Assembly: GCF_900996235.1 (NCBI RefSeq)
Contig: NZ_CAAJGM010000215.1
Span: 1-49,588, forward strand
Length of the DNA: 49,588 nt
Direction: 5' to 3'
Source: Paraburkholderia sp. BCC1885
GTDB taxonomy: Bacteria; Pseudomonadota; Gammaproteobacteria; Burkholderiales; Burkholderiaceae
Part shown: piece after piece, positions 16,546 to 25,484 of the stretch
Position numbering within the stretch: position 1 is the stretch's first letter
Layout: the number at the start of each line of letters is the position of its first letter
The notes under the pieces: model-generated
The model's database searches: none
What the model saw: only the letters and a program-made list of their open reading frames with translations
What the model was told of the DNA's origin: nothing
Program-made: the position numbers and the translations under genes

Positions 16546-18828
16546 TTACTCCGCTCGAGCCTTCACCCGCGCATTGGCCGAAGCCACCGCCGTCATGTTG
16601 ATGATGCGGCGCACGGTCGCCGCCGGCGTCAGGATATGCACCGGCTTTTCCGAACCGAGCAGGAACGGCCCTACCGTCACGCCTTCGCCGCCGATCATCT
16701 TCAGCAGGTTGTACGTGATATTCGCGGCTTCCACGTTGGGCATGATCAGCAGATTCGCCTCGCCCGTCAGCTTCGTGCCGGGGAAAGCCGCCTTGCGGAC
16801 CATCTCCGAGAGCGCGGCATCGCCATGCATCTCGCCGTCGATTTCGAGGTCGGGCGCGCGCTGCACGATCAACGCACGCGCCTGCGCCATGCGTTGCGAC
16901 GAAGCCGACGGCACGCTGCCGAAGTTCGAGTTCGATAGCAGCGCGACCTTCGGCGTAATGCCGAACTTCTCGATCTCCTGGGCGGCCAGCACCGTCATGT
17001 CGGCGAGTTGCACGGCGCTCGGCACCTCGTTGACATACGTGTCGCAGATGAACAGGTTGCGGCCCGGCAGCATCAGCAGATTCATCGCCGCCAGGTTCTG
17101 CACGTTTTCCGCCTTGCCGAGCACCTGGTCGACGAACTTCAGATGGCTCTGATAGGTGTCGATCATGCCGCAGATCATGCCATCCGCGTCGCCCAGCCGC
17201 ACGAGGATCGCGCCGATCAGCGTGTTGAACTTGCGCAGCGCCGCCTTCGCGACTTCCGGCGTGACGCCTTCGCGCGCGCCGATCTCGTGGTATTCCTGCC
17301 AGCACTTCTGATAGCGCGGATCGTCTTCCGGATTGACGATCTCGAAGTCTTCGCCGCATTTCAGCTTCGAGCCCATCTTCTTCAGACGCATCTCGATGAC
17401 AGACGGCCGGCCGACGAGAATCGGCCTCGCGATCTTCTCCAGCAGCACGAATTGCGCGGCGCGCAGCACACGCTCGTCTTCACCTTCGGCAAACACGATG
17501 CGCGCCGGCGCCGATTTCGCCGCAGCGAACACCGGCCGCATCACCATGCCGGTGCGGTAGACCGTGGTGCCGAGCTCTTCGCGATAGGCGTCCATGTCCT
17601 TGATCGGACGGGTCGCCACGCCCGAATCCATCGCGGCCTGCGCGACGGCCGGCGCGATCTTGATGATCAGGCGCGGATCGAACGGCTTCGGAATCAGATA
17701 TTCCGGGCCGAATTCGAGCGTGTGGCCTTCGTAGGCCTTCGCCACCTCGTCGCCCTGATCGGTTTCCTCGGCCAGTTCCGCGATGGCGCGCACGCACGCG
17801 AGATTCATCTCTTCCGTGATGGTGGTCGCGCCCACGTCGAGCGCGCCACGGAAGATGAACGGGAAGCACAGCACGTTGTTGACCTGGTTCGGATAGTCCG
17901 AACGGCCCGTCGCGATAATCGCGTCCGGACGCACACGCCTGGCTTCTTCCGGGCGGATCTCCGGCTCCGGATTGGCCAGAGCCAGAATCAGCGGCTGCGT
18001 GCCCATTTCCGCCACCATCTCCGCCTTCAGCACGCCGGCGCTGGAACAGCCGAGGAACACATCGGCGCCACGAATCGCGTCGCCCAGGCTGCGCGCATCG
18101 GTATTCGCCGCGTAACGTTGCTTCGACGGATCGAGATTGCCACGGCCTTCGTAGATGACGCCCTTCGAATCGGTGACGAGCACATTCTTCTTCGACAACC
18201 CCAGGTGCACCAGCAGATCCAGACAGGCAATCGCCGCCGCGCCCGCGCCCGAGCAGACGAGCTTCACTTCTTCGAGCTTTTTGCCGACCACCTTCAGGCC
18301 GTTGAGAATCGCCGCCGAGGCGATGATCGCGGTGCCGTGCTGATCATCGTGGAAGACCGGAATTTTCATGCGCTCGCGCAGCTTCTTCTCAATGTAGAAG
18401 CATTCCGGCGCCTTGATGTCTTCGAGATTGATGCCGCCGAGCGTGGGTTCGAGCATCGCGATGGCTTCCACCAGCTTGTCCGGATCGGTCCCGGCGAGTT
18501 CGATGTCGAACACGTCGATGCCGGCGAACTTCTTGAACAGACACCCCTTGCCTTCCATCACCGGTTTGGCGGCGAGCGGCCCGATGTTGCCGAGACCGAG
18601 CACCGCCGTGCCGTTGGTGACCACGCCGACGAGGTTGCCGCGCGAGGTGTATTTCTGCGCGTCGAGCGGTTCGTCGTAGATCGCCATGCAGGCGGCGGCG
18701 ACGCCCGGCGAGTAGGCGAGCGACAAATCAAGCTGGTTCGACAGCGGTTTGGTCGGCGTGACCGAGATCTTGCCGGGCTTCGGATTCTGGTGATACGCGA
18801 GAGCGCTTTGCTTCAGTTGTTCGTCCAT
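16546..18828 (-). CDS. maeB: NADP-dependent malic enzyme (MaeB type)
   Basis: Large hybrid malic enzyme converting malate to pyruvate and CO2 with reduction of NADP. The N-terminal ~430 residues are the malic enzyme: LAYSPGVAAAC, TNGTAVLGLGNIGPLA, the metal/substrate region FHDDQHGTAI, and the Rossmann motif CSGAGAAAIACL. The C-terminal ~320 residues resemble phosphate acetyltransferase (VFAEGEDERVLRAA, LLMLPGRNLFICDTYVNEVP), a regulatory domain that senses acetyl-CoA in the known MaeB. The length of 759 residues is typical. The start at 18828 was chosen because MDEQLKQSALAYH matches the family; the 21-codon upstream extension does not. Confidence 0.95.
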   Translation of the reverse strand: MDEQLKQSALAYHQNPKPGKISVTPTKPLSNQLDLSLAYSPGVAAACMAIYDEPLDAQKYTSRGNLVGVVTNGTAVLGLGNIGPLAAKPVMEGKGCLFKKFAGIDVFDIELAGTDPDKLVEAIAMLEPTLGGINLEDIKAPECFYIEKKLRERMKIPVFHDDQHGTAIIASAAILNGLKVVGKKLEEVKLVCSGAGAAAIACLDLLVHLGLSKKNVLVTDSKGVIYEGRGNLDPSKQRYAANTDARSLGDAIRGADVFLGCSSAGVLKAEMVAEMGTQPLILALANPEPEIRPEEARRVRPDAIIATGRSDYPNQVNNVLCFPFIFRGALDVGATTITEEMNLACVRAIAELAEETDQGDEVAKAYEGHTLEFGPEYLIPKPFDPRLIIKIAPAVAQAAMDSGVATRPIKDMDAYREELGTTVYRTGMVMRPVFAAAKSAPARIVFAEGEDERVLRAAQFVLLEKIARPILVGRPSVIEMRLKKMGSKLKCGEDFEIVNPEDDPRYQKCWQEYHEIGAREGVTPEVAKAALRKFNTLIGAILVRLGDADGMICGMIDTYQSHLKFVDQVLGKAENVQNLAAMNLLMLPGRNLFICDTYVNEVPSAVQLADMTVLAAQEIEKFGITPKVALLSNSNFGSVPSASSQRMAQARALIVQRAPDLEIDGEMHGDAALSEMVRKAAFPGTKLTGEANLLIMPNVEAANITYNLLKMIGGEGVTVGPFLLGSEKPVHILTPAATVRRIINMTAVASANARVKARAE

Positions 18829-19177
18829 TTTTTGGCCTGCGAGACGTGAGTGATCGGGCCCGGCCCGGCTCGCCGTGTGCCTCGCTCGCATGGATCGAAT
18901 GGGTCATCGACTGCAGCGGTTTTCGCCCGCGCCGGTTAGGCGCAGCGTCGAACCTGAGCGGTTGGCAAGACGATGCAGAGCTTTTACGGGGGGACTTAGT
19001 GTACACCCCGCATGGGCCGTTACGCGTGCCCTTCGGCGCCGCGAACCGTCGGCGAAACAATGGGTTGATCGCGCGCAAGCGGGCGTCGCCGGGGTGCTGC
19101 GGCGCGTCATGCGACGGGGCTTATTCGTAGTATTTTTGCTTCGCGCCCGCGGTCGATAAAACCGGACGGCGAATCAC
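18829..19177. other. Intergenic region upstream of maeB
   Basis: 349 GC-rich bases between two minus-strand genes. No convincing gene, hairpin terminator or consensus promoter was seen; it must contain the maeB promoter. Confidence 0.35.
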
Positions 19178-20470
19178 TCAGTCGAGTGCGGCGCCGCGAC
19201 GTTCGGGGATCAGAAACAACGTGGCTACGATGTCGAGCAGATAGATGGACGCAAGCAACGCGAGCGCCGCGCCGAACGAATAGCGCGCCGCCAGCGCGCC
19301 GACCGCGACCGGCCCGAAACCGCCCACTGCACGGCCGATGTTGAACAGGACGTTTTGCGCGGTGGCGCGCGCCTCGGTGGGATACAACTCGGAAATCAGC
19401 GCGCCGTATCCGCCGATCATGCCGTTGACGAACACGCCCATCACCGCGCCGCCGATCAGGAGCGCGAACGGCGTCGTCAGATGGGCGTAGACGAACACCA
19501 TCACCACCGCGCCGATCTGATAGAACAGGAAGGTCGGCTTGCGGCCGAAACGATCGGCCGCGACGCCGAAGAGCCAGATGCCGAGCGCCATGCCCAGCAC
19601 GGTCACCGAAGTCCACAAACCGGATCTGGTCAGCGAATAGCCGAAGGTCTTGGACAGGTAGCTGGGCAGCCAGATCATCAGGCCGTAGTAGCCGAAGTTT
19701 TGCACCGAGCAGAGAATCGCCACGCCGATGCTCGAGCGCGTGGTGCGCGCATCCGCAATGAGGCGTTTGAGCGGCGAGGTGCGTGCGGCGTCTTGTTGTC
19801 CCGCGTGCCGCGCGTGTCGCGCATGCTCCGCCCGTTCGACGAACAGCGCCGGTTCTTCGACACGCCGCCGCACCACGAACGACACCACCGCCGGCACCAG
19901 CCCCAGCGCGAACATGCCGCGCCAGCCGATCACCGGCAGCAGCAGCGGCGTCAACAGCGCGGCGGCCAGAACACCCGCTTGCCAGCCGAGCCCCACATAC
20001 GACGACACGCGCGCCCGCTGCGCGGCCGGCCAGGCCTCGGCGACGAGCGTCATGCCAATGCCGAATTCCCCACCCAGTCCAAGGCCAGCGACGGTCCGGT
20101 AAGCCAGCAGATCCGGATAGCCCTGCGCCAGCGCGCACAGGCCGGTGAACACCGCGAAGACGAGGATCGTCCAGGTGAGCATCCGCACCCGGCCGAAATA
20201 GTCGCTCAACACGCCGAAGACGATACCGCCCGCCACCGCGCCGATCAGCGTCCACGTCACCAGCGAGCCGGCCTGCGCGGACGACAGGTGCAGGTCGGCG
20301 GCGATCACCGGCAGCATGAAGCCGAGGATCAGCAGATCGAAGCCGTCCATCGCGTAGCCGAGCACCGCCGCCAGCAGGGCGCGGCCGGCATAGCCACGCT
20401 GCGCGCTCGCGCGGGAGGATGGGGAAGTAGAGGCGACAGTCATCGAAAGCATCCCGTAGGGCGCGGCCAC
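19178..20470 (-). CDS. MFS transporter (aromatic acid/metabolite:H+ symporter-like)
   Basis: 430-residue inner-membrane transporter with about 12 hydrophobic segments. The major-facilitator signatures are present: the loop 2-3 motif GVLSDYFGRVRML, its repeat FGVAADRFGRKPTFL in the second half, and DGFDLLILGFMLPVIAADL in helix 1, which resembles the aromatic-acid:H+ symporter subfamily. RTVAGLGLGGEFGIG is also typical of that group. The substrate is not determined. Three in-frame ATGs (20470, 20452, 20443) compete as start, none with a strong ribosome site. Confidence 0.88.
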   Translation of the reverse strand: MAAPYGMLSMTVASTSPSSRASAQRGYAGRALLAAVLGYAMDGFDLLILGFMLPVIAADLHLSSAQAGSLVTWTLIGAVAGGIVFGVLSDYFGRVRMLTWTILVFAVFTGLCALAQGYPDLLAYRTVAGLGLGGEFGIGMTLVAEAWPAAQRARVSSYVGLGWQAGVLAAALLTPLLLPVIGWRGMFALGLVPAVVSFVVRRRVEEPALFVERAEHARHARHAGQQDAARTSPLKRLIADARTTRSSIGVAILCSVQNFGYYGLMIWLPSYLSKTFGYSLTRSGLWTSVTVLGMALGIWLFGVAADRFGRKPTFLFYQIGAVVMVFVYAHLTTPFALLIGGAVMGVFVNGMIGGYGALISELYPTEARATAQNVLFNIGRAVGGFGPVAVGALAARYSFGAALALLASIYLLDIVATLFLIPERRGAALD

Positions 20471-20846
20471 GCTGAGGAGATCGGCGCCGGGGCCGCCCGG
20501 CCCTGAAAATTCGCGTGAGTGTAATCGGCGCCCGCCCGCGCCACAAGCCAGCCAAAAAGGCTTGCGCGGCGGCGGCCTCTGTCGCCGTGTCAGTCGGAGG
20601 CCCGGAACCGGAGGGCCGGCGGCATCCCCTTCACCGCCGCTTTAGCCGTCGTTACGGGTTCCACGCACGACAGCCTCCTCGGAAAGGTCCGAATCGGGTA
20701 AAATGTCGGCCTACGCGCGTAGCAAAACCGGCCTGTACTCCACTGACCGGCCGCGTGTTCCGCCCATCGGGCGCGGAACATCCCGCTTGCTGCGCCACCG
20801 GGCCTCCGCGCCCGCGCCCTCCCCGCTCTCATCCAAGGATCCGCCC
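20471..20846. promoter_or_regulatory. Divergent promoter region MFS/pyrE
   Basis: 376 bp without a gene. A -10-like TAAAAT (20699-20704) reads toward pyrE, but no good -35 is found at the usual distance. The remainder is GC-rich. Confidence 0.35.
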
Positions 20847-21533
20847 ATGACAGGCTTCGATCGCCAGACGATCTCCGACACGACCGCCAAGATGCTGCTG
20901 GAAGTGCAAGCAGTTCACTTCAACGCGGAAAAACCGTACATCTTCACGTCCGGCTGGGCGAGCCCGGTGTATATCGACTGCCGCAAGCTGATCTCGTATC
21001 CGCGCGTGCGTCGCGGCCTGATGGAAATGGCCGAGGCCACCATCCTGCGCGACGTCGGCTACGAGCAGATCGACGCGGTTGCCGGCGGTGAGACCGCCGG
21101 CATACCCTTCGCGGCGTGGCTGTCCGACCGCCTGATGGTGCCGATGCAGTACGTGCGCAAGAAGCCGAAGGGTTTCGGCCGCAACGCGCAGATCGAAGGT
21201 CTGTTGACGGAAGGCCAACGCGTGCTGCTGGTGGAAGACCTGACCACCGACAGCCGCAGCAAGATCAACTTCATCAACGCGCTGCGCACCGCCGGCGCGA
21301 CGGTGAACCACTGCTTCGTGCTGTTCCACTACAACATCTTCAAGGAAAGCGTGTCGGTGCTGAAAGACATCGACGTGGATCTGCACGCGCTCGCCACCTG
21401 GTGGGACGTGCTGCGCATCGCCAAGGAAAAGGGCTACTTCGACACCAAGACGCTCGACGAAGTCGAAAAATTCCTGCACGCACCGGCCGAATGGTCGGCG
21501 GCGCACGGCGGCGCGACGGCATCGCCGCAGTAA
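20847..21533 (+). CDS. pyrE: Orotate phosphoribosyltransferase
   Basis: Pyrimidine biosynthesis enzyme joining orotate and PRPP to give orotidine 5'-phosphate. The PRPP-binding signature VLLVEDLTTDSRSK is present. The flexible catalytic loop is RKKPKGFGRNAQIEG and the N-terminal region has FTSGWASPVYIDCRKL. The length of 228 residues is normal. The start at 20847 was chosen from family similarity; a 48-codon upstream open stretch is not conserved. It is ended by a strong hairpin at 21555-21593. Confidence 0.97.
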   Translation: MTGFDRQTISDTTAKMLLEVQAVHFNAEKPYIFTSGWASPVYIDCRKLISYPRVRRGLMEMAEATILRDVGYEQIDAVAGGETAGIPFAAWLSDRLMVPMQYVRKKPKGFGRNAQIEGLLTEGQRVLLVEDLTTDSRSKINFINALRTAGATVNHCFVLFHYNIFKESVSVLKDIDVDLHALATWWDVLRIAKEKGYFDTKTLDEVEKFLHAPAEWSAAHGGATASPQ

Positions 21534-21554
21534 GCCTCAGGCTGAAAAGTCGTT

Positions 21555-21594
21555 AAAAAGGGCTGCCTGTCTTCACGACAGGCAGCCCTTTTTG
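21555..21594 (+). terminator. Intrinsic terminator after pyrE
   Basis: AAAAAGGGCTGCCTGTC / GACAGGCAGCCCTTTTT stem with a short loop, flanked by A-run and T-run. It can also end the converging response regulator gene. Confidence 0.9.
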
Positions 21595-21630
21595 TATTCG
21601 GCAGTTACTCCGGCAATGTCAGCCTCAACG

Positions 21631-22320
21631 TCAGGGCAACTCGCCCGGCTCCTCTGCCGAATACGAAGACAGATTCAATAGGCCATTGCTTTGCGCGTAC
21701 TGAAACAGTTCGGAATCGCGCTCGATCCCGAGCTTGCGCATTGCCGTGTTCTTCTGTGTGCTGATGGTCTTGATGCTGCGGTTCAACTGTTCTGCGATTT
21801 CCTTGATGGTCATGCCCGACACGAAGAGCCTCACTACTTCCAGTTCGCGCTTGGACAGCATGACCTCGTCGCTCTTGCCGCCCGCGTTCATACGCAGCGT
21901 GTCGAGCGCGGCCTTGACCGACGGGCTCATGTATTCGAGATTGCGGCTCACGTGTTGAACCGCGAGACCGATATGGCTCAGGTCGTCCGATTTGTTGACG
22001 ACAGATATGACGCCAAGCTCGCTCAGACGCTTGAGCAATGCAGCATTCTCCAGCATCGTCAATACGACGATCGGCAGAGTGGGGAAATTACGACGCAGGT
22101 AGCCGATCAATGGCAAACCATCGCCATATTGGCCGCCCGGCATCGCGAGGTCGGTGACCAAAACGTCGCAGGGGACCGTCTGCAACACCTTGATAAGCTC
22201 CGTTGACTGGCGTGCGCGCGCGACCACCTGAATGCCGGGAAACTTCAACAGCGCATGCTCTGCGCCGAACAGTATCACCGGATGATCATCGGCCACGACG
22301 ACCCTGACTGGACCTGGCAT
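21631..22320 (-). CDS. LuxR/NarL-type response regulator
   Basis: 229-residue two-component response regulator. The receiver domain has the acidic pair DDH near the N terminus, the phosphoacceptor Asp57 in VLVTDLAMPGG, and the conserved Thr and Lys (VLTMLE, VVNKSDD). The C-terminal LuxR-type helix-turn-helix is LSKRELEVVRLFVSGMTIKEIAEQLNRSIKTIS, closest in style to RcsB-like regulators. The ATG at 22320 is preceded by AAGGGAGAG. No histidine kinase gene is nearby, so the partner is unknown. It is divergent from the PEBP gene. Confidence 0.9.
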   Translation of the reverse strand: MPGPVRVVVADDHPVILFGAEHALLKFPGIQVVARARQSTELIKVLQTVPCDVLVTDLAMPGGQYGDGLPLIGYLRRNFPTLPIVVLTMLENAALLKRLSELGVISVVNKSDDLSHIGLAVQHVSRNLEYMSPSVKAALDTLRMNAGGKSDEVMLSKRELEVVRLFVSGMTIKEIAEQLNRSIKTISTQKNTAMRKLGIERDSELFQYAQSNGLLNLSSYSAEEPGELP

Positions 22321-22587
22321 TGCTCTCCCTTTGCCTGATAACACGCTCTCCGAAACTTCAGCCATGCATCATTCTTGAATTCTAGGCCCCAGGTTTTAAA
22401 TTTGTGAACTTGCACGCGACCCGGCCCACGCGCGCAACTCATCCGACTATAGCTGATTTCACACCGCCTCGGCCCGTCAGAGCGAGCCTGAGGGGAGCCA
22501 ATGATAGACTTGATTCGACCTCGGGACACAAATTAGGGACAATAATGAACGTGAGGATGAACGTTCATGACACTGGAGAATCGGCAC

Positions 22588-23190
22588 ATGCGCTCGCGTT
22601 GCCTGGTCGTTCCGCTTGCTTCACCCCGTTCCCGAACACCGTCTCTCGCCTGGGCGCTGCTCAGCCTCGCGCTCGTCGCCGCGCACGGGCCGCGAGCACT
22701 CGCCGAAGGCCCTTTCGCGCTGACGAGCACGAGCTTTCATGACGGCGGTCCCGTCAACGCCGCCCAGGTCTTCGATCAGGACGATTGCAAGGGCGTCAAC
22801 CGCTCGCCGCAATTGTCGTGGCATGACGCGCCGCAAGGCACGCGCAGTTTCGCCGTCACCATCTTCGATCCCGATGCGCCCGGCCCTGGCTGGTGGCACT
22901 GGGCGGTGGCGCAGATCCCCGCGAGCGTCGACCACTTGCCGGAAAATGCCAGCGCCTCGGGTTATCTGAAGAAGATCGGCGCGGTCGAGGCGCGCAACGA
23001 CTTCGACATCGACGGCTATGGCGGCCCATGCCCGCCGGCCGGCAAACCGCATCGCTACGTCGTCACCGTGTATGCCCTCGGCACGACCGATCTTCGGCTC
23101 GGCCAGGGGCGGCCCGCGTTGATGTTCGATCATGAAATCGGCACCGCAACGCTCGGCAGCGCGCGGATGGTTGTCACCTACGCGCGCTAG
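22588..23190 (+). CDS. Exported PEBP-family (YbhB/YbcL-like) protein
   Basis: 200-residue protein of the phosphatidylethanolamine-binding family, bacterial YbhB/YbcL branch. The N terminus (positively charged, then SLAWALLSLALVAAHGPRALAEG) is a signal peptide, so the protein is probably periplasmic. Family blocks: LSWHDAPQGTRSFAVTIFDPDAPGPGWWHW and GYGGPCPPAGKPHRYVVTVYAL. The biological role of these bacterial proteins is unclear. GGAG stands 9 bases before the ATG at 22588. Confidence 0.88.
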   Translation: MRSRCLVVPLASPRSRTPSLAWALLSLALVAAHGPRALAEGPFALTSTSFHDGGPVNAAQVFDQDDCKGVNRSPQLSWHDAPQGTRSFAVTIFDPDAPGPGWWHWAVAQIPASVDHLPENASASGYLKKIGAVEARNDFDIDGYGGPCPPAGKPHRYVVTVYALGTTDLRLGQGRPALMFDHEIGTATLGSARMVVTYAR

Positions 23191-23252
23191 GGTTCACCTG
23201 GCGGCGCCGCCGCCCGTCTCACGTCTGTGCTCAAACCCTCATGGAGGATGTC

Positions 23253-23822
23253 ATGTCGAAGATCGTCATCGTGTATCACAGCGGCTACGGCCATACGAAG
23301 AAGGCAGCGGAAGCCGTGCTCGCCGGCATGCTCGAAGCCGGCGCGCAGGCGCAACTGATCGCCGTGGGCGAGCTGGACGATGCCGGCTGGGCCGAGCTCG
23401 ACGCCGCCGACGCCATCGTCTTCGGCGCGCCGACCTACATGGGCGGTCCTTCCGCGGACTTCAAGAAATTCGCGGACGCGAGCTCGAAGCCGTGGTTCGG
23501 CCAGAAATGGAGGGACAAGATCGCGGCCGGTTTCACCAATTCCGCGACGATGAACGGCGACAAGTTCTCCACCATCCAGTACATGGTGACGTTGGCCATG
23601 CAGCACAGCATGATCTGGGCGGGCGTCGGCATGATGCCGTCCAACACCAAGGCGGCGACGCGCAACGACCTGAACTATGTGGGCGGCTTCACCGGCCTGC
23701 TCACGCAATCGCCGGCGGACGCCACGCCGGATGAAGCGCCGCCGCCCGGCGATCTGGAAACGGCGAAGCTGTTCGGCGCGCGCATTGCGGCGGTGACGGC
23801 ACGCTGGACCGCCGGACGCTGA
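23253..23822 (+). CDS. Flavodoxin/NADPH-dependent FMN reductase-like protein
   Basis: 189-residue FMN-binding protein of the flavodoxin/WrbA superfamily. The phosphate-binding loop is VIVYHSGYGHTKKAAEAV. A second flavin-contacting loop, FGAPTYMGGPSADFKKF, follows, then GFTNSATMNGDK. A role in quinone or flavin reduction is likely from the family but not specific. The start at 23253 follows GGAGG. It lies 62 bp after the PEBP gene with no terminator between, so the two may be cotranscribed. Confidence 0.85.
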   Translation: MSKIVIVYHSGYGHTKKAAEAVLAGMLEAGAQAQLIAVGELDDAGWAELDAADAIVFGAPTYMGGPSADFKKFADASSKPWFGQKWRDKIAAGFTNSATMNGDKFSTIQYMVTLAMQHSMIWAGVGMMPSNTKAATRNDLNYVGGFTGLLTQSPADATPDEAPPPGDLETAKLFGARIAAVTARWTAGR

Positions 23823-24047
23823 AAACCGGCCTCTGGCGGCACCAAGCCGCCAGCGACCCGCGGCCAAGCCGCCGCAACCCGCCGTCAACGGATGGCTTCT
23901 GCCGCATAAAACCGTCATCTCAATGTCATTTACGCGGCGCAACGTCGTTTTTCGACGATGTTTGCGCACGCGTGCCGCCATCCGGTCTTAAAATGACGTT
24001 CCGGCGCACTCTGGCGCCTCCGTAATCCCGTAGCCAGTGAGATTGAG

Positions 24048-24995
24048 ATGAGCACGAAAGTATTTGTCGACGGACAGGAAGGTACGACCGGCCTGAAGAT
24101 TTTCGAATACCTGTCGCAACGCGCCGACGTAGAGATCCTGCGTATCGAAGAGGCGAAGCGTAAGGACATCGAGGAGCGTCGTCGTCTCATCAATGCGTCG
24201 GACGTGACGTTCCTGTGCCTGCCGGATGTCGCCTCGCGCGAGTCGGCCTCGCTCGTCGCCAACGACCACACCGTGCTGATCGACGCGAGCACCGCGTTTC
24301 GCACCAGCGCCGACTGGGCGTATGGCCTGCCGGAACTGGCCCGCTCGCAGCGCGAACGTCTGCGCACCGCGAAGCGCATCGCCGTACCGGGCTGCCACGC
24401 ATCGGCGTTCGTGCTGGCCATGCGTCCGCTCGTCGAAGCCGGCGTGGTGACGCCGGAGTTCGCCGCGCACAGCTATTCCATCACCGGCTACAGCGGCGGC
24501 GGCAAGAAAATGATTGCCGACTACGAAGCCGGCGGCAACGAGCGGCTGAAGAGTCCGCGTCCCTACGCGCTCGGTCTCACGCACAAGCATTTGCCCGAGA
24601 TGGCGGCGCACACTGGCTTGCGGTCAGCGCCGCTGTTCACGCCGATCGTCGGCGACTTCTACAAGGGTCTGGCCGTCACCACGTACTTCTCGCCGAGCCA
24701 ACTCGCAAAGAAGGCCACGCCGCAAGACGTGCTCGCGCTGTTCTCCGAGTACTACGCCGGCGAAGCCTTCGTGCGTGTCGCGCCGTTCGACGCCGAGGCC
24801 AATCTCGACGGCGGCTTCTTCGACGTCCAGGCGAACAACGACACCAACCGTGTCGACCTGTTCGTGTTCGGCAACGAAGAGCGTTTCGTCACCGTCGCGC
24901 GTCTCGACAATCTCGGCAAGGGCGCATCGGGCGCGGCCATTCAGTGCATGAATCTCGCCATCGGCGCCGACGAAGAAAGCGGATTAAAACGCTAA
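24048..24995 (+). CDS. argC: N-acetyl-gamma-glutamyl-phosphate reductase (short type)
   Basis: Arginine biosynthesis enzyme reducing N-acetylglutamyl phosphate to the semialdehyde with NADPH. The short ArgC type: VFVDGQEGTTGLKIFEYL binds NADP, the catalytic Cys116 lies in VPGCHASAF, and the His region is LTHKHLPEMAAHT. The length of 315 residues fits this subgroup. The ATG follows GTGAGATTGAG. It is monocistronic, with a terminator directly behind it. Confidence 0.95.
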   Translation: MSTKVFVDGQEGTTGLKIFEYLSQRADVEILRIEEAKRKDIEERRRLINASDVTFLCLPDVASRESASLVANDHTVLIDASTAFRTSADWAYGLPELARSQRERLRTAKRIAVPGCHASAFVLAMRPLVEAGVVTPEFAAHSYSITGYSGGGKKMIADYEAGGNERLKSPRPYALGLTHKHLPEMAAHTGLRSAPLFTPIVGDFYKGLAVTTYFSPSQLAKKATPQDVLALFSEYYAGEAFVRVAPFDAEANLDGGFFDVQANNDTNRVDLFVFGNEERFVTVARLDNLGKGASGAAIQCMNLAIGADEESGLKR

Positions 24996-25033
24996 ACTCC
25001 TTGCGTCCGGCAGCGTTGCGCCGCCACCCAGAC

Positions 25034-25066
25034 AAAAAGCCAGTTTCATAAACCGGCTTTTTTTCG
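25034..25066 (+). terminator. Intrinsic terminator after argC
   Basis: AAAAAGCCAGTTT / AAACCGGCTTTTTTT hairpin with a CAT loop and one mismatch, ending in seven T. Confidence 0.85.
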
Positions 25067-25484
25067 TTTCAAATACCCGATTCAAAAATTTCATTCCGCA
25101 TACCTAATTAGTATTAATCCCGATTACTTTTAAACCCGCGCTCGCCGTTATTCATAAATCGGTAAATCGTGCAGCGCCGGGGGTGCGGCATGCACAGATT
25201 TCCGCCTGGGGAAACACCCGATTCTTTAGCGAACGGTCGCTCCAAGATGATAGAGCCATTTTGCTCCAAGGCTTGACTGGCAAGCGTGTGCGGCGAAGCA
25301 ACGCTACCGCTCCCAGCGCCCAAAAATCGTTTTTTGTTTAAAAGACTCGCGAAACTCGCAGCGGCAAGAGTCGTGCGTTTCTGCGGCTGTTTGAATCGCT
25401 CTTTTTAGACGGTTCTATCAATTGACAGTCCTGAAGCGTACAGCGAAATTACTTCGCACAATTACACGAAAGGGAGACAGCAGC
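25067..25484 (+). promoter_or_regulatory. AT-rich leader of the lipoprotein pair
   Basis: About 420 bp without a supported gene, clearly more AT-rich than the neighbouring coding DNA. A consensus -35 TTGACA is at 25421-25426, about 60 bp before the lipoprotein start, with only a weak -10 (GAAATT) 17 bp on. An intervening GC-rich hairpin-prone tract lies around 25170-25220. The region is long enough for regulatory protein binding. Confidence 0.4.

Noticed and set aside
17008..18849. 613-codon plus-strand open frame
   Set aside because: Antisense shadow of maeB, with the same Arg/His-rich composition.
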